The translations under genes were made by a program, and so were the position numbers. Positions 1 through 11,611 of a DNA stretch of 64,000 nucleotides are shown here, piece by piece. Below the pieces are notes generated by a model that worked only from the letters and a program-made list of their open reading frames with translations, made no database searches and was not told the origin of the DNA. Position 1 is the first letter of the stretch, and every line of letters starts with the position of its first letter. The stretch is from Anoplopoma fimbria (lineage: Eukaryota; Chordata; Actinopteri; Perciformes; Anoplopomatidae): assembly GCF_027596085.1 (NCBI RefSeq), contig NC_072460.1, positions 8,019,512-8,083,511 of the forward strand. The letters run 5' to 3'.

Positions 1-91
1 AAAATGACCACTATATTTATTCATGCATATCTGTTGTTTTTTTTTTGTGATGAGTAGTTGGCTTCAAAAATGTATTTCTCTTTTCTGACAG

Positions 92-602
92 TTGCTCACA
101 AACCCAAATGAAGATCAAAGAAGGAAACACAACCAGTGATGTCGTCTGTGAAGCTGCTTCAAGACACCATTACTTTCTTATAGCTGCATTAATACTATTC
201 ACATTAACAGGGGCTGGGTTTGGGATCAAAGGTTTGTGCTTGTTCTGCATCCCTCATTTGACTGGTTTATATTTTACATAATTTCCTCTCATTTGTTTCT
301 CTTCATCGGCTTCAATTGGAGGTCGCTAATGGTTTTTAGCTGATACGTTTCTTTTCTTTGTATTTCAGGTGGACTATCATCATCAAAAAAAAAAAAAAGA
401 AGTATGTCGGCCCCATATGTTAATGTTGTTTACAACATGTAGATGTCTCAAACAGGCTGCACCATTTAATTCAACATGTTTCAATCATTTATTTCTATTT
501 GTCATGTGAAATCTCTCCAGTGAAATTCAATCTAGTCGGCTGTACATCATTCACAATAAAACACAGCCTCTTTTTTTCCCGCCAGAATCCTCGACCATCT
601 GA
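92..602 (+). CDS. tnfrsf14-like: TNFRSF14/HVEM-like receptor, last three exons of an upstream copy (copy 0)
   Basis: These are the 3' exons of a TNF-receptor-family gene whose 5' part lies left of the window. Exon 92-231 encodes the end of the last cysteine-rich repeat (CSQTQMKIKEG), a stalk and a hydrophobic transmembrane helix (IAALILFTLTGAGFGIKG). Exon 369-401 and the exon from 586 encode the cytoplasmic tail. All junctions are GT/AG and match those of the two downstream copies. The middle exon contains a 14-base A run that makes it 33 nt instead of 26. This changes the frame, so translation stops at TGA 600-602 after a very short basic tail. The TM exon is 9 nt shorter than in the other copies, with one GIK unit instead of two. 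Whether this copy is functional depends on exons outside the window. Confidence 0.6.
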
Positions 603-859
603 CAGAATGGCTCCATCTGGATCTCCAGAATCCAGCCAGGTTTTGATGATACAGCGGCATCACAGTTCCTGACATTCCATTGGAAGGGAGGCCATCCAGC
701 CCAACAGTCATCAGTAAATGAATGGACTTGCTTTTTATGGTGGCTTTCTAAAGTGTTTCTGTACATATGACATATATTGCATGTATACAGATAACTCGAG
801 TAAATCCAAAACGCAGTTTTTAAATGATGATTTCATTCATTAAGGGAAAAAAGCTATCC

Positions 860-1815
860 AAACCTACCTGGCCCTATGTGAAAAAGTAATTGCCCCCTAA
901 ACCTAATAACTGGTTGTGCCACCCTTGGCGGCAACAACTGCAATCAAGCGTTTGCGATAACTGGCAATGAGTCTTTCACATCACTGTGGAGGAATTTTGT
1001 CCCACTCGTCTTTGCAGAACTTTTTTAATTCAGCCTCACAGGCTGTAATTTGCCTTTCAAGACGATCATCAGAAATGAAGGATAATTCTATTTACTGTCA
1101 GTCAGACTGGTGTCAGATTTAGAATTTATTTTTAGCAAGCAGACCATCATTACATCGAGTATCACCATATGTTTTACGTATACGTTTTATATGGAGGATC
1201 AGCTGCAGTAAACAGAAACCTCTTCCAGTTTCTTTACTTTATATATCATACACCCTGATCATTGGAACCCTCCCCTGGATGCCATTTGTGCCCAGTCTCT
1301 TTCTTATTGTTGAATCATGAACACTGACCTTAACTGAGGCCACTGAGGCCTGCAGTTCTTTAGATGTTGTTCTGGGGTCTTTTATGACCTACTGGATGAG
1401 ACGTCGATGTGCTCTTGGACTAATTTTGGTAGGCCGGCCACTCCTGGGAAGGTTCACCACTATCTGTCTTCTCCATTTGTGGATAATGGCTCTCACCGTG
1501 GTTCGCTGGAGTCCCAAAGCCTTAGAAATGGCTTTGTAACCCTTTCCAGACTGATACATGTCAATTACTTTGTTTCTCATCTGTTCTTGAATTTCTTTAG
1601 AGCATGATGTGTTGCTTTTTGAGATCTTTTAGCCTACTTCACTTTGTCAGACAGGTTCTATTTAAGTGATTTCTTGATTCAACAGGTCTGGCAGTAATCA
1701 GGCCTGGGTGTGGCTAGTGAAATTGAACTCCGCTTTCCAAAAAATGTGGTTAATCACAGGTCATTCATGAAAAATAAGAAACCAGGAATGGGGCAAATAC
1801 TTTTTCACACACTCT
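860..1815 (-). mobile_element. Tc1-like transposon, internally replaced, transposase N-terminus on the - strand
   Basis: The ends are inverted repeats: TGTGAAAAAGTAATTGCCCC at 877-896 and its near complement at 1790-1809. The - strand frame at 1389-1580 encodes a Tc1-type DNA-binding domain, with a helix-turn-helix (YKAISKALGLQRTTVRAII) followed by the GRPTKISPRA motif. The left end (to about 1080) and the right end (from about 1263) match the common fish Tc1 family. The catalytic DDE part that should lie between them is missing. Segment 1131-1262 takes its place and matches a receptor intron. The element cannot encode a transposase. Confidence 0.75.
1131..1262 (+). other. Receptor intron fragment inside the Tc1-like element
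   Basis: This stretch of about 130 bp is nearly the same as the intron between receptor exons 4 and 5 (6388-6512 in copy 1 and about 15209-15360 in copy 2). Shared text includes TATGGAGGATCAGCTGCAGT and CAGAAACCTCTTCCAG. Transposon sequence flanks it on both sides. Confidence 0.7.
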
Positions 1816-1851
1816 AGCTGTCTTGTGAGAAAATCCCTCACCACTACAAAT

Positions 1852-2619
1852 GTCCAAGGACAGAGGACATCTGGGGTGACAGTGGATAGGGGCGACTGTC
1901 GCTCAGTGTTAGAGAAGTGTGGTTCTTTTATCAGGATCTGCTGTTCGATGCCTGGCTCTGCTAGTCCATATCGATGTGTCTTTGGGCTTCGCCAGCAGTG
2001 TATGAATGAATGTGTGTGAATGTCAGATAGACTACTGATGAGAATTGTGAATGAGAAGTTGTTGATTGACAGTTTGTCATACAATCTGTTGATTTTATTT
2101 GTTCTTGTTTTGTTGTTTTACTAACATTTTCTAAATAAATAAATATTTTCTAAACACTATAAAGCAAAATGGTTGTCACTAGCCACTCATATTTATCATC
2201 CCATTAGTTTATGACTGTATGAAGATAATTGTTAAATCTGTAATAGCTAGGTGTTAGGATGGCCACGTAGCGGCCGGAGTTTAAAAGTAGGAGGCTTGAC
2301 ACAGAGGTTATGTGCAGACCAGCCAGGTGTTTCTTCCACCAACAATTAACAAAGAAACATGAAACATCTCCTCAAACAATGGCGTCGGGGCAGCATGTGG
2401 TCCTGGCAGCAACACTGCTGGGTGATTACTGGCAGCCTTATATAGCATGCCCCTGACGAGGACCTCAACCTCACCACTGTATAGGTAACTCTGCCCCTCC
2501 CCTAACACAATTACCTTCATCACACAAACATTCAAATACATTTCATATTACCCTAATGCCAATTATCTAAATGGTCTCTATTGGTGTTACACCTTACAAT
2601 GGAGTAATCTTAAGCCTGA
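1852..2619 (+). other. 3' flank of receptor copy 0, no gene seen
   Basis: This block is the downstream part of the duplicated unit. It recurs at 7406-8044 and 16262-16892 and includes the shared text GCTAGGTGTTAGGATGGCCA. It contains no convincing reading frame. It runs further here than in the other copies, where a Tc1/mariner-like fragment cuts it at CAGCCTTAC. It ends at the assembly gap. Confidence 0.55.
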
Positions 2620-2719
2620 NNNNNNNNNNNNNNNNNNNNNNNNNNNNNNNNNNNNNNNNNNNNNNNNNNNNNNNNNNNNNNNNNNNNNNNNNNNNNNNNN
2701 NNNNNNNNNNNNNNNNNNN
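2620..2719. other. Assembly gap (100 N)
   Basis: Exactly 100 N bases lie between the 3' flank of receptor copy 0 and the start of the next duplicated unit. A round 100 usually marks a gap of unknown size, so the distance between copies here is not reliable. Confidence 0.98.
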
Positions 2720-4344
2720 TTTTTTTTTAAACTGTCTCTTGTTTGCACTATACTATATGCTGCTGTAATCCTGTACATGTCCCCGCTGCGGGACTAATAA
2801 AGGATTATCTTGTTTTATTTTTATGACAACCGATTGGGACATGTCTCATCACGTTCACCGGAGCGTTGCTCTTATTTTGAAGTCAGCTCTTACCGTAATG
2901 TCTGGTGTATACACGAACAGCACTACAACGTGAGGGCTGGCTTGACCGCAGATAGCGCACGGAGCAATTCAGGTTACAAGACTATCACCAGAAAATGGCA
3001 CTATTGTCGCCAGAACGTAACGAGACGCTGTTCTAGAATGTGTCATCATGTTTCTACGACGCTGACTGTCTTTGGTGAGTATCTTACAGCAGCCTTTAAC
3101 CTCACAAACACGGAAATAAAGTAACGTAACGTTTTGTTCAATAGGCTTTGTCGCCATGTTCATGACTCCAGGACTTTGCTGTTCACCAAAAGAATATCAG
3201 ACAAGAGATGGGCAATGTTGTCCGATGTGCCACGAAGGTAATTCTGAGTATAGGCCTGTGTTGTTTGTGAATATGTACTACTGTGAAGAAGTGAAAGCAA
3301 AAGTCACCTCATTAAAACACAAATGGATCAATACATTAATAAATGAAACGAAATGAATACCACATGAAACATATTACATTTAAAGAATAATACTGCATGC
3401 AAATTGTATTCCAAGAAAAAATGTAATGAAATTGAAAAACTTCCTCTTAATGAACTGGTTTTGGTAATAGTTGGGACAATAAGCCAACTCCTTTTATTTC
3501 TAACCTGGTTTTAGAGGGAAGATATCTTCTATTAAAGGGCTTTACATTTTAAATTCTACATCAGAATGTCCAGATATTATCTGACCTACACTCTGACATG
3601 TAATTAATCTGAAGGGAAATTAGTTTGTAACTATTTATTTTTAAATATAATCTAAAATACGAGGGAAGTTTGCTCATGAATGAGATTTTAAAGAGCTTTA
3701 ATTCTGAAATTCTACATCTGAATGTCCCACTTTCTTTCTGAGTGGTCTGCTATTAGTCTGAAGTGAAATTAGTCTAATCTGATATTCTTTCCTTTTAAAT
3801 CTAATCTCGTATTACAGGTAAATAGGCTCATGAATAGGATTGCATAGGGCTTTAATTTTCAGAATGTCCCGATATAGGAAGAGGTACCTTACGGATTGTT
3901 CTGCTATCATTATTAAGCGATATTAGTTGGTGACATGGGCAATATATTTTCGATATTATGTTGTTACTGGTAAGTTTCTTTATACGTTCGCTAACATTTA
4001 ATGTCTTTACACTTTTCATTACTAGTTAAAGTTAATTTGAGACAGCTCTTTTTTATGTTTTTTATTTCATAGTTATAATTAATTTTGTAACTTGTACAAC
4101 ATATGACACTTAAGAGGTTGAAAATGTCATACAAATAAGACGGACCACAGTCCAATGATTACGGGCCTGCTATCGTCCAAGAGGAACAGAAACAGACAAC
4201 GAGGATTAGAGGAAGTCACAGTCATCAGAGAGACGTTGTGTGAGGAGAGCCAGTATCTGGCATCGGCATTACACAGGTTTTTGTTCTCAGAGCCTTCATA
4301 CAGAGAGTCAATAGCAGAGGCAAACACCAGGCTCTGTAATACTA

Positions 4345-4345
<1 letters not shown>

Positions 4346-4410
<65 letters not shown>
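4346..4410. repeat. (CA)n microsatellite, about 32 units
   Basis: An uninterrupted CA tract lies in intron 2 of receptor copy 1. The same place in copy 2 (about 13540-13575) has only a short, broken CA-rich run, so the tract expanded or contracted after the duplication. Confidence 0.95.
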
Positions 4411-4413
<3 letters not shown>

Positions 4414-4525
4414 AGAGTCTTGACATTGATCGCAGTTCTCAGTATATTAGTGACTAAAGCCTGATACATTATTAATTTCTTTAGTATAAAGTCAGATCAA
4501 AATAATGTTGATAAAAACATTTTAA

Positions 4526-4882
4526 ACACAGCAACAGATATTTGCAAGTTAAAGTTACTCTAATGTACTGTGACGTCACAAGTGCGGGTGGGGTGGGGTG
4601 GGGTGGTGCAAGGGAGTGAACACAAAAACAGGCAAAAAGCAAAAGGTCCTCAGAAAAAGCGAAGTTTTATTCTTTTATAATTTAACAACTTGGGTAGTTC
4701 TGTTATCCAAACAAAAATACAAAACAACAAAAAGCGTCCAAGTGGAGATAACAGTTTGTTAAACTGAATAACGTTAGAAATAAAAGTCAACTTAGAGTGT
4801 CCTCGGTTTCACTGGCTACCGGGCCTTCTTCCTTTTAGTTCTTGAAAATTGAAAACACAGCAACAGATATTTGCAAGTTAAA
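4526..4882. repeat. Insertion flanked by 30-bp direct repeats in intron 2 of copy 1
   Basis: The text ACACAGCAACAGATATTTGC followed by AAGTTAAA occurs at about 4526 and again at about 4855. Copy 2 has it once, near 13680. The roughly 300 bp between contains a G-rich run (GTGGGGTGGGGTGGGGTGG) near 4588 and no coding frame. The long flanking repeats suggest local duplication with insertion rather than ordinary transposition. Confidence 0.6.
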
Positions 4883-5706
4883 TGTATTATAATGTACTAG
4901 GTGTTTGAGAATAATGGTTATTTCCCATCATGCCTTGATGCTAAATGAGTGTTGAATGTGTGTTTTTGTCTTAAACAGGTACAGTTGTTCGAAAAGACTG
5001 CACTCGTCAGACAGGCACACGGTGCAGCCCCTGTGGGAACGGGACATTTATGAACAGACCCAATGGCCTGAATAAATGTAACCCCTGCACCCCATGTGAC
5101 CAAGGTATGACCATAAAGAACTGATTAACACTCCTGTCTTTCACTCTAGTCAAAAACCTTATTCAGTTTAAATATGACAAAACTGCTATATGGAAAATCT
5201 TTGAATCGAAACACAATTTAAAATTATACAACTAATTGCAGTAAAAAAGTATAGATAATAATAATTGTGTTGTAGCAGGTATGTGCTTTATTTATATGGA
5301 GCCTTGAATTCACCACCAGGGAAATACAGATCTGTACAGTGATTATTGTCAATAATATATTTTATGGACCACAAAAAAAGTTATTATAAATATAAAATTA
5401 AAACTGAATGTGTTTCTAATGTTTGTATGTGTTTAAAATAAAACAGTAAATGTAAGTATGTATGATTTTATTTCCATAAACTGTCTCTTATGTTGAATAA
5501 TTGAATTCCATAATGTAATTGCAAAATGACATGCTTTTAAATGTAACCTTTTGTTATCGCAATTACTTAAATGTCTTTCATATTTCATCTCGCATTTTAA
5601 TTCACTGCGCTAACACTCAGTTTCAATTTTGTGATTGATTTCCTTTAAGAAAGTTCTTTTCATTTTAACATGTGTAAGTGAGTGAGCTCCCTAAAAAGTC
5701 ATTTCA

Positions 5707-5798
5707 ACCCACAGAGCAGCTAAAGGAGCTCTGATTGGCCAGCTCCGATGTGTATCTCAGGTAGTTTGGCCAATCAGAGAGGGTGCGGCTCTGTGGGT
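5707..5798. repeat. Stem-loop with paired ATTGG/CCAAT arms, copy 1
   Basis: ACCCACAGAGC at 5707 pairs with GCTCTGTGGGT at 5788-5798. Inside it, CTCTGATTGGCC pairs with GGCCAATCAGAG. The structure sits in intron 3 of the receptor and is probably a small fold-back element. It also holds two CCAAT boxes in opposite orientation. Confidence 0.65.
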
Positions 5799-7428
5799 CA
5801 GATTTCATTCCATTTGTCCGTAGCAGTCCACCAAGTAGCACATAATCACATTATTTCATTAATTACTAAAGGTCCAGTGTGTAGCATTTAAGGTGATCTA
5901 TTTTATGAAATGGAATATAATGTAAAAATAAATATATATTTTCTTTAGTGAATCATCACATTTAAATGAGGATCATGTTTTTGTTAGCTTATGGAGTCAG
6001 CTATGCTGCACCGCCATGTCTCTACAGTAGCCCAGACAGACCAAACACTGGCTCTAGTACCATTTATAAATGTTTGTTTAATAATAATATCATGTCTATC
6101 ATTCTGTTGGCTTTTAGGTAACGGCCTCTTTGCTGAAACAGGGCTGCACAGCAGCAACAGACACAGTCTGTCATGTTGTAAATGGATATTTCTGCAAGGC
6201 CTTGATGGATGAGTCAGGATGTAGTTCTGCAGAAAAACATACGCAGTGTGGACCCGTCACAGGATAAAAGCACCTGGTAAGAAAATCTCCAGTCTGACAT
6301 TGAGTACGTTTACATGCACACTTCTGTCCTAACAGTAACACAACACATGGTGTAGCTGGTTATTCAGCTCCATGTAAACACGGTGCTTTTAGCATGCAGA
6401 CCATCATTACATTGAGTATCACCATATGTTCTACTACGATATGGAGGATCAGCTGCAGTAAACAGAAACCTCTTCCAGTTTCTTTACTTTATACATCATA
6501 CACCCTGATCATAGCTGGGATACTAGTGTGCATGAGAAATCCCTCAGTGATAACACACAGTCTGATAACTGATGGATGTTCACTGGATGTTGGGTTCCTG
6601 TGTAATTAATCTAACCTTTGTCTGTTTCTCTAAGGAACCAGCAGAACAGACACAGTGTGTGAAAGCTGTCCGTCCGGCTATTTTTCACTTGATGGTGTGA
6701 ATTGTACAGTTTGGACTCTGTAAGTATTTGTCTGTTAAAGGAGGGTTTGTTCTGCCCTGTGGCACAAAATGGCCACTATATTTATTCATGCATATCTGTT
6801 TTTTTTGTGATGAGTAGTTGAGTTTAATGGCTTCAAATATTTATTTCTCTTTTCTGACAGTTGCTCACAAACCCAAATAAAGATCAAAGAAGGAAACATG
6901 ACCAGTGATGTCATCTGTGAAGCTGCTACAAGACACCATTACTTTCATATAGCTGCATTAATACTCTTCACATTAACAGTTGCTGGGCTTGGGATCAAAG
7001 GGATCAAAGGTTTGTGCTTGTTCTGCATCCCTCATTTGACTGGTTTATATTTTACATAATTTCTCTCATTTGTTTCTCTTCATCGCCTTCAATTGGAGGT
7101 CGCTAATGGTTTTTAGCTGATACGTTTCTTTTCTTTGTATTTCAGGCGGACTATCATCAATAAAAAATCTGGTAAGTCGGCTCCATATGTTAATGCTGTT
7201 TACAACATGTAGATGTCTCAAACAGGCTGCACCATTTAATTCAAAACGTTTCAATCATTTATTTCTATTTGTCATGTGAAATCTCTCCAGTGAAATTCAA
7301 TCTAGTAAGCTGTACATCATTCACAATAAAACACAGCCTCTTTTTTTCCCCACCAGATTCCTCGGACATCTGACAGCATGGCTTCATCTGGATCTCCAGA
7401 ATCCAAGGACAGAGGACATCTGGGGTGA

Positions 7429-8044
7429 CAGTGGATAGGGGCGACTGTCGCTCAGTGTTAGAGAAGTGTGGTTCTTTTATCAGGATCTGCTGTTCGATGC
7501 CTGGCTCTGCTAGTCCATATCAATGTGTCTTTGGGCTTCGCCAGCAGTGTATGAATGAATGTGTTTGAATGTCAGATAGACTACTGATGACAATTTCTTT
7601 TTTGACAATTACTCACATTATCTGTTGATTATTTGTTATTCTTGTTTTGTTGTTTTACTACATTACATTACATTACATTACAGTCATTTAGCAAACGCTT
7701 TTATCCAAACGACTTGCAATAAGAACTAACATTTTCTAAATAAATAAATATTTTCTATGAACACTATGAAAGAAAATGGTTGTCACTAGCCCCTCATTTA
7801 TCATCCCATTAGTTTATGACTGTATGAAGATAATTGTTAAATCTGTAATAGCTAGGTGTTAGGATGGCCACGTAGCGGCCGGAGTTTAAAAGTAGGAGGC
7901 TTGACACAGAGGTTATGTGCAGACCAGCCAGGTGTTTCTTCCACCAACAATTAACAAAGAAACATGAAACATCTCCTCAAACAATGGCGTCGGGGCAGCA
8001 TGTGGTCCTGGCAGCAACACTGCTGGGTGATTACTGGCAGCCTT
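7429..8044 (+). other. 3' flank of receptor copy 1, no gene seen
   Basis: This is the 3' untranslated region and flank of the receptor, matching the blocks at 1852 and 16286. A pentamer run of ACATT at about 7659-7681 precedes CAGTCATTTAGCAAACGC, a common fish repeat. Copy 2 has fewer pentamers. AATAAA-type sequences near 7740 could serve as polyadenylation signals. Confidence 0.5.
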
Positions 8045-8234
8045 ACAGGTGCATCTCAGTAAATTAGAATATCATGGAAAAGTTTGTTTATTTCGATAAT
8101 TCAATTCAAAAAGTGAAACTCATATATTATATAGATTCATTACACACAGAGTGAAATATTTCAAAGGTTTATTTCTTTTAATTTTGATGATTATGGCTTA
8201 CAGCTAATGAAAACAAAAAAATAAGTATCTCAGA
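8045..8234. mobile_element. Tc1/mariner-type repeat fragment
   Basis: The block beginning ACAGGTGCATCTCAGTAAAT has the sequence of a widespread vertebrate mariner-type repeat. It runs into the hAT relic that follows. The same junction occurs at about 16893-17086, so it predates the tandem duplication. Confidence 0.55.
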
Positions 8235-10156
8235 AAATCGTGGGCGCTTGCGGCCCAATCCACCTAGAGGGCCGCAAAACTTTCAGTTTTGCACCTGTGG
8301 GCCACGAGGGCCGCGGGACCGCAAAGGTTATCAATTGAAGACACCAGAGATATTACTGTTATCCATTAGATGCAATATAGCTTCCCACCACTTGGTGGCG
8401 GTAATGTGTCAGTCAGTTGTTTAACGAGCTCCAGTAAGTCAGCCGCGAAAGTATTTTAAACGAAAAAATGAAGAAAATGGTGCCAAACCCAATCCTGACT
8501 TCATTAAGTACGGCTTTGTGAATAATGAGCCCGGTGTGTGGAGTGTGGGCTAACGCTTTCCAACGAAGCTCTGAAGCCTTCAGAACTACAGCGCCATCTG
8601 GAGGCCAAACATCCAACGCTGGTGGGAAAGCCGGTGGACTTTTTCAAGAGAAAGGAAAATGGACTACAGATGCAGAAAAGGTCTATCGTGTCACTGACTG
8701 GCAACTCCAAATGTGCTTTGAAAGCCAGCTGCCTCGTAGCCAGACGTGTGGCACAAAGTAAGAAACCGTTCACCACAGCGGAGGAGTTGGTTCTGTGGAT
8801 ATGTGCCGTGAGATGATTGGAGAAGAAGCTGCAAAGAAGCTGCTGACCATCCCACTCTCAAACGACACTGCGAGTCACCGTAACAGGCATAACGGCGTCA
8901 GGCAGATACTTGATCGTGCACCAGAAGCTAAATGGACCCACTGTTTTCTCCACCGTGAAAGCCTTGCAGCAAAACATATGTCACCAGAGTTGCATGAGGT
9001 GATGGATGTAAGTGTGAAAACCATCAACTTCATTAAAAGTAGAGCTGTGAACTCCAGATGTTTTGCCAAGCTTTGTGAGGACATAGCAGATCATGTCCAG
9101 CTGCTCTATCACAGTGAGGTGAGATGGCTCTCAAGAGGACTGGTCCTCAAGCGTTTGTTTGAACTGAGGAATGAGGTCTTCTCTTTTCTCACTGAGAAAA
9201 AATCTCCTCTGGCACATTACTATGCCAACACAGAATTCACAGCTGAACTTGCCTACCTCTGTGACATTTCTTCACTGCTGAACCAGCTGAACATCTCACT
9301 GCAAGGAAGAAACAGCAACATATTTGTTGTTGCAGACAAAGTTCAAGCTTTCAGGAGGAAACTTGCTTTGTGGACTAAGAGGGCCCAGGAAAAGAGGATG
9401 GACATGTTCCCACTTTTGTCTGACATTTTGGAAAACTCTCCTCAGGTGAAGATCAGGGACTCAGTCACTCAGCACCTCTCACAACTGGCAGAGACATTTG
9501 ATGAATACTTTCCTGAGGATCCCAGAAACAGACACATGTGGATTTTGGACCCATTTTCTGTGGATCCCACTGAAAATGATGTTGCTTTGCCCTCACATCT
9601 GGAATCCCAGCTTCTGGAAGTTTCCACCGACAGCACTTTAAAGTTGCAGTGGGGCGAACTGGAACTGGGCTCCTTCTGGATTGCTGTCTCAAAGGAGTAC
9701 CCATGTCTAGCACTGAGGGCTGTGAAACTCCTTCTCCCATTCACAACTACAAACCTGTGTGAATCAGGATTCTCCACTGTGGCCACAACTAAGACCAAAG
9801 CCCGAAACAGACTCAGAGCAACACTGGAGGCTACTCTGAGAGTGAGCCTTTCCCCCGTTCCACCCAGACTGGATCTGATCGTGTCTGAGAGGCCCAAGTG
9901 TCTCATTAAGAGGTGAACATAAAAAGGTAGTTGTAACTGTTGTGACTGTTGTTATTGTTCATTATATATAAATAAATGTCTTTGTAATGATCACATTGTA
10001 TCATGTCATTTATTTGACAGGGTTTTTGCTTGTTAAACTGTAAGTGGATTTGATTTAGTTATTGAATACAAATCAAACCAAGAGTGAGATCAATTAGTTA
10101 AACCAATACAGTGTTAATATTTGAATGGGCCCCGGGCCACTTTGTACTTGAAAAGT
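8235..10156 (+). pseudogene. hAT transposon relic of ZBED5/FAM200 type, first copy
   Basis: The relic has two overlapping reading frames. Frame 8517-8816 gives a BED zinc-finger remnant (CVECGLTLSNEALKPSELQ, then HLEAKH) and ends out of frame. Frame 8795-9916 gives the C-terminal hAT region, including EVRWLSRG, MFPLLSD, FPED and the dimerization segment LLPFTTTNLCESGFS. Family members have about 110 residues with catalytic acidic residues between PLSNDT and the motif before APEAKWTHC. Here PLSNDT runs almost directly into RHNGVRQIL, so the catalytic core is deleted. No in-frame ATG links the BED part to the rest. The 3' end breaks at AAAGTTG (about 10156), before the inverted repeat that copy 2 keeps. 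It is an inactive element. A domesticated role is not supported. Confidence 0.8.
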
Positions 10157-10630
10157 TGCTTTAGCAGACTCCTCAGTCTCCATACCTGGCTACAATCCAC
10201 CTGCAGGACCCACAGCGTGGGTTTTATTGACAATTTTAACCTGTTCTGGGATCATGCCTCTCTGTTTCAAAGAGACGGGACTCCAAACTCCAAACAAGAG
10301 CCACATGCTTTCGGCCAATCTGCAGCATACGGTGCAGCAGTCGTCCACATGACTGGTATCATTCTACACTAACACCCAGCAGACAGATCCCCGTCTTCCT
10401 CTTCCTCCTCATCACAACCGCAGCACATGGAGTCCCATGAGAGCTCCCCCAACAGGTCCCTCATGGCAGCTACTGTCAACAGACATCTGGTGAGGCTTGC
10501 TATGAGCACAAACTGCCTGATAATGTTTTGCAGCTATTTGGCACATCAGCTGCTTACTCATTTAAGTCAGCCCCCTCAGTTGCTGAACCTGCCATAGAAA
10601 GCCTTGACCAAAATTAAGATGACCTACTCT
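10157..10630 (+). mobile_element. CR1/L2-type LINE fragment, ORF1 esterase-like remnant
   Basis: The + frame at 10160-10370 contains THSVGFIDNFNLFWD followed by an LFQRDG motif. This pattern is typical of the SGNH-hydrolase-like ORF1 domain of fish CR1-like LINEs. The downstream frame decays through stops. The fragment replaces the end of the hAT relic, which suggests that a recombination or deletion joined the two. Confidence 0.5.
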
Positions 10631-11224
10631 GTCTGTGAGCCAGCACAGCGTGTGTGTGTGTGTGTGGATCTGAAAAAAAACAAAAACAATGAACCTGAAT
10701 TAGGACCAGACTAGTTACCATCATTTTCTCACATTGCCATTGACAGTTTTTTCTATTGTCTCTTTTTGGTCCATTGAGATTGTTAATGTTGTAAAGTTAA
10801 AACCGTCTATACAATTATTATTTTTTAAATGTTATAGTTATGGCAAAAAATGTTCATGTTTTACTGTGACTTGTTATAGACTCCTAAGTGGAGCATAAGG
10901 TTAGAAACTAAACCAAACTTAAGAACCTCTTAAGTAACTCTGCCAGAGTGTCGCTTTTGGGTCACTTTGCCGGTCCCAAGCCCGGATGAAGGAGGAGGGT
11001 TGGACGTAGTGCTAGCAATTCCACCCCACATAACAGTCTTTTGATTAAATTTGATATTCTAACATTTAACAATACAGGACAAAATTGATTGATGTAATGT
11101 GGGTCTATACAAAGCATTAAAGGCATGAAGTTATTTTAAGAAGTGATGGCCTATTTCAATGGCAAAATAAAAAACAAGATCAACAGAAGAAAGTTCATTT
11201 GTAGTTCTAAACATATTTAGTTTT
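10631..11224. other. Sequence unique to the space between duplicated units, no gene seen
   Basis: A short GT run lies at about 10652. No reading frame with family-like residues was seen. The duplicated unit does not contain this stretch. Confidence 0.5.
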
Positions 11225-11420
11225 TTTTACTCACTCTTTAAGCTGTGTCCCAATCCAGCGGCTGCATCCTTCAGAGGGTGTATTTGTAGACCGATTACGT
11301 CACAGCGGCCGGACGGGGCTGTCCCATTCCGAAGACTCCTCCTAATGCGGCCGACAAATGCAGCCTTTTCCCAGATTGGGAGGATACAACTGATGGATCC
11401 TTCACGGCCCAAGATGCATT
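11225..11420. mobile_element. Fold-back MITE-like repeat, hAT style
   Basis: Partly inverted arms (GTCCCAATCCAGCGGCTGCA on the left, CCAGATTGGGA on the right) surround GC-rich text with CACAGCGGCCGG. This resembles a common non-autonomous fish element. The boundaries are approximate. Confidence 0.45.
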
Positions 11421-11611
11421 GCGTGCCGGTGAAGTTGATTATTTTTTTGACATGGAGACTAGAGGACCAGCAACGGGAGACAAGGGACCTGATCAGATCA
11501 CACTGATGTTAAAATGATCGGTTCATTTACGTGACGCCATTAACTAACCAGCTGATGCTATTGATAGCAGCTCGTCCATTTTAATCTTCTAACCTAGCTT
11601 TACCTCTTTTA

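Larger units (their letters stand above)
641..1851. mobile_element. Insertion that splits the final exon block of receptor copy 0
   Basis: In the other two receptor copies the exon text CCAGAATCC runs straight into AAGGACAGAGG. In copy 0 the two halves are about 1.2 kb apart, at 640 and 1852. The intervening DNA holds a Tc1-like element (about 860-1815) and roughly 220 bp of unassigned sequence before it. I see no target-site duplication that brackets the whole block, so it may have arrived in more than one step. Confidence 0.6.
3038..7428 (+). pseudogene. tnfrsf14-like: TNFRSF14/HVEM-like receptor copy 1, frameshifted
   Basis: The exons are 3038-3074, 3145-3237, 4979-5104, 6118-6276, 6635-6719, 6861-7009, 7146-7171 and 7357-7428, all with GT/AG junctions. 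The first two encode a signal peptide split by an intron, then cysteine-rich repeat 1 (CCSPKEYQTRDGQCCPMC). The third encodes repeat 2. The sixth encodes the transmembrane helix, and the last two a short tail ending HLG. Compared with copy 2, exon 4 has one extra base near 6133 (GCTGAAACAG for GCCAAACAG) and one missing base near 6254. Exon length is therefore unchanged, but the frame between the two sites is wrong and meets a TGA at about 6210. The product would stop in repeat 3 and lack the membrane anchor. This copy is a probable pseudogene or a source of a truncated secreted form. A sequencing error is possible but would have to occur twice. Confidence 0.75.

Noticed and set aside
9465..9906. 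- strand frames of 91-145 codons opposite the hAT relic, repeated at 18325-18778
   Set aside because: They are mirror frames of the conserved transposase C-terminus. Their repetition only reflects the tandem duplication.
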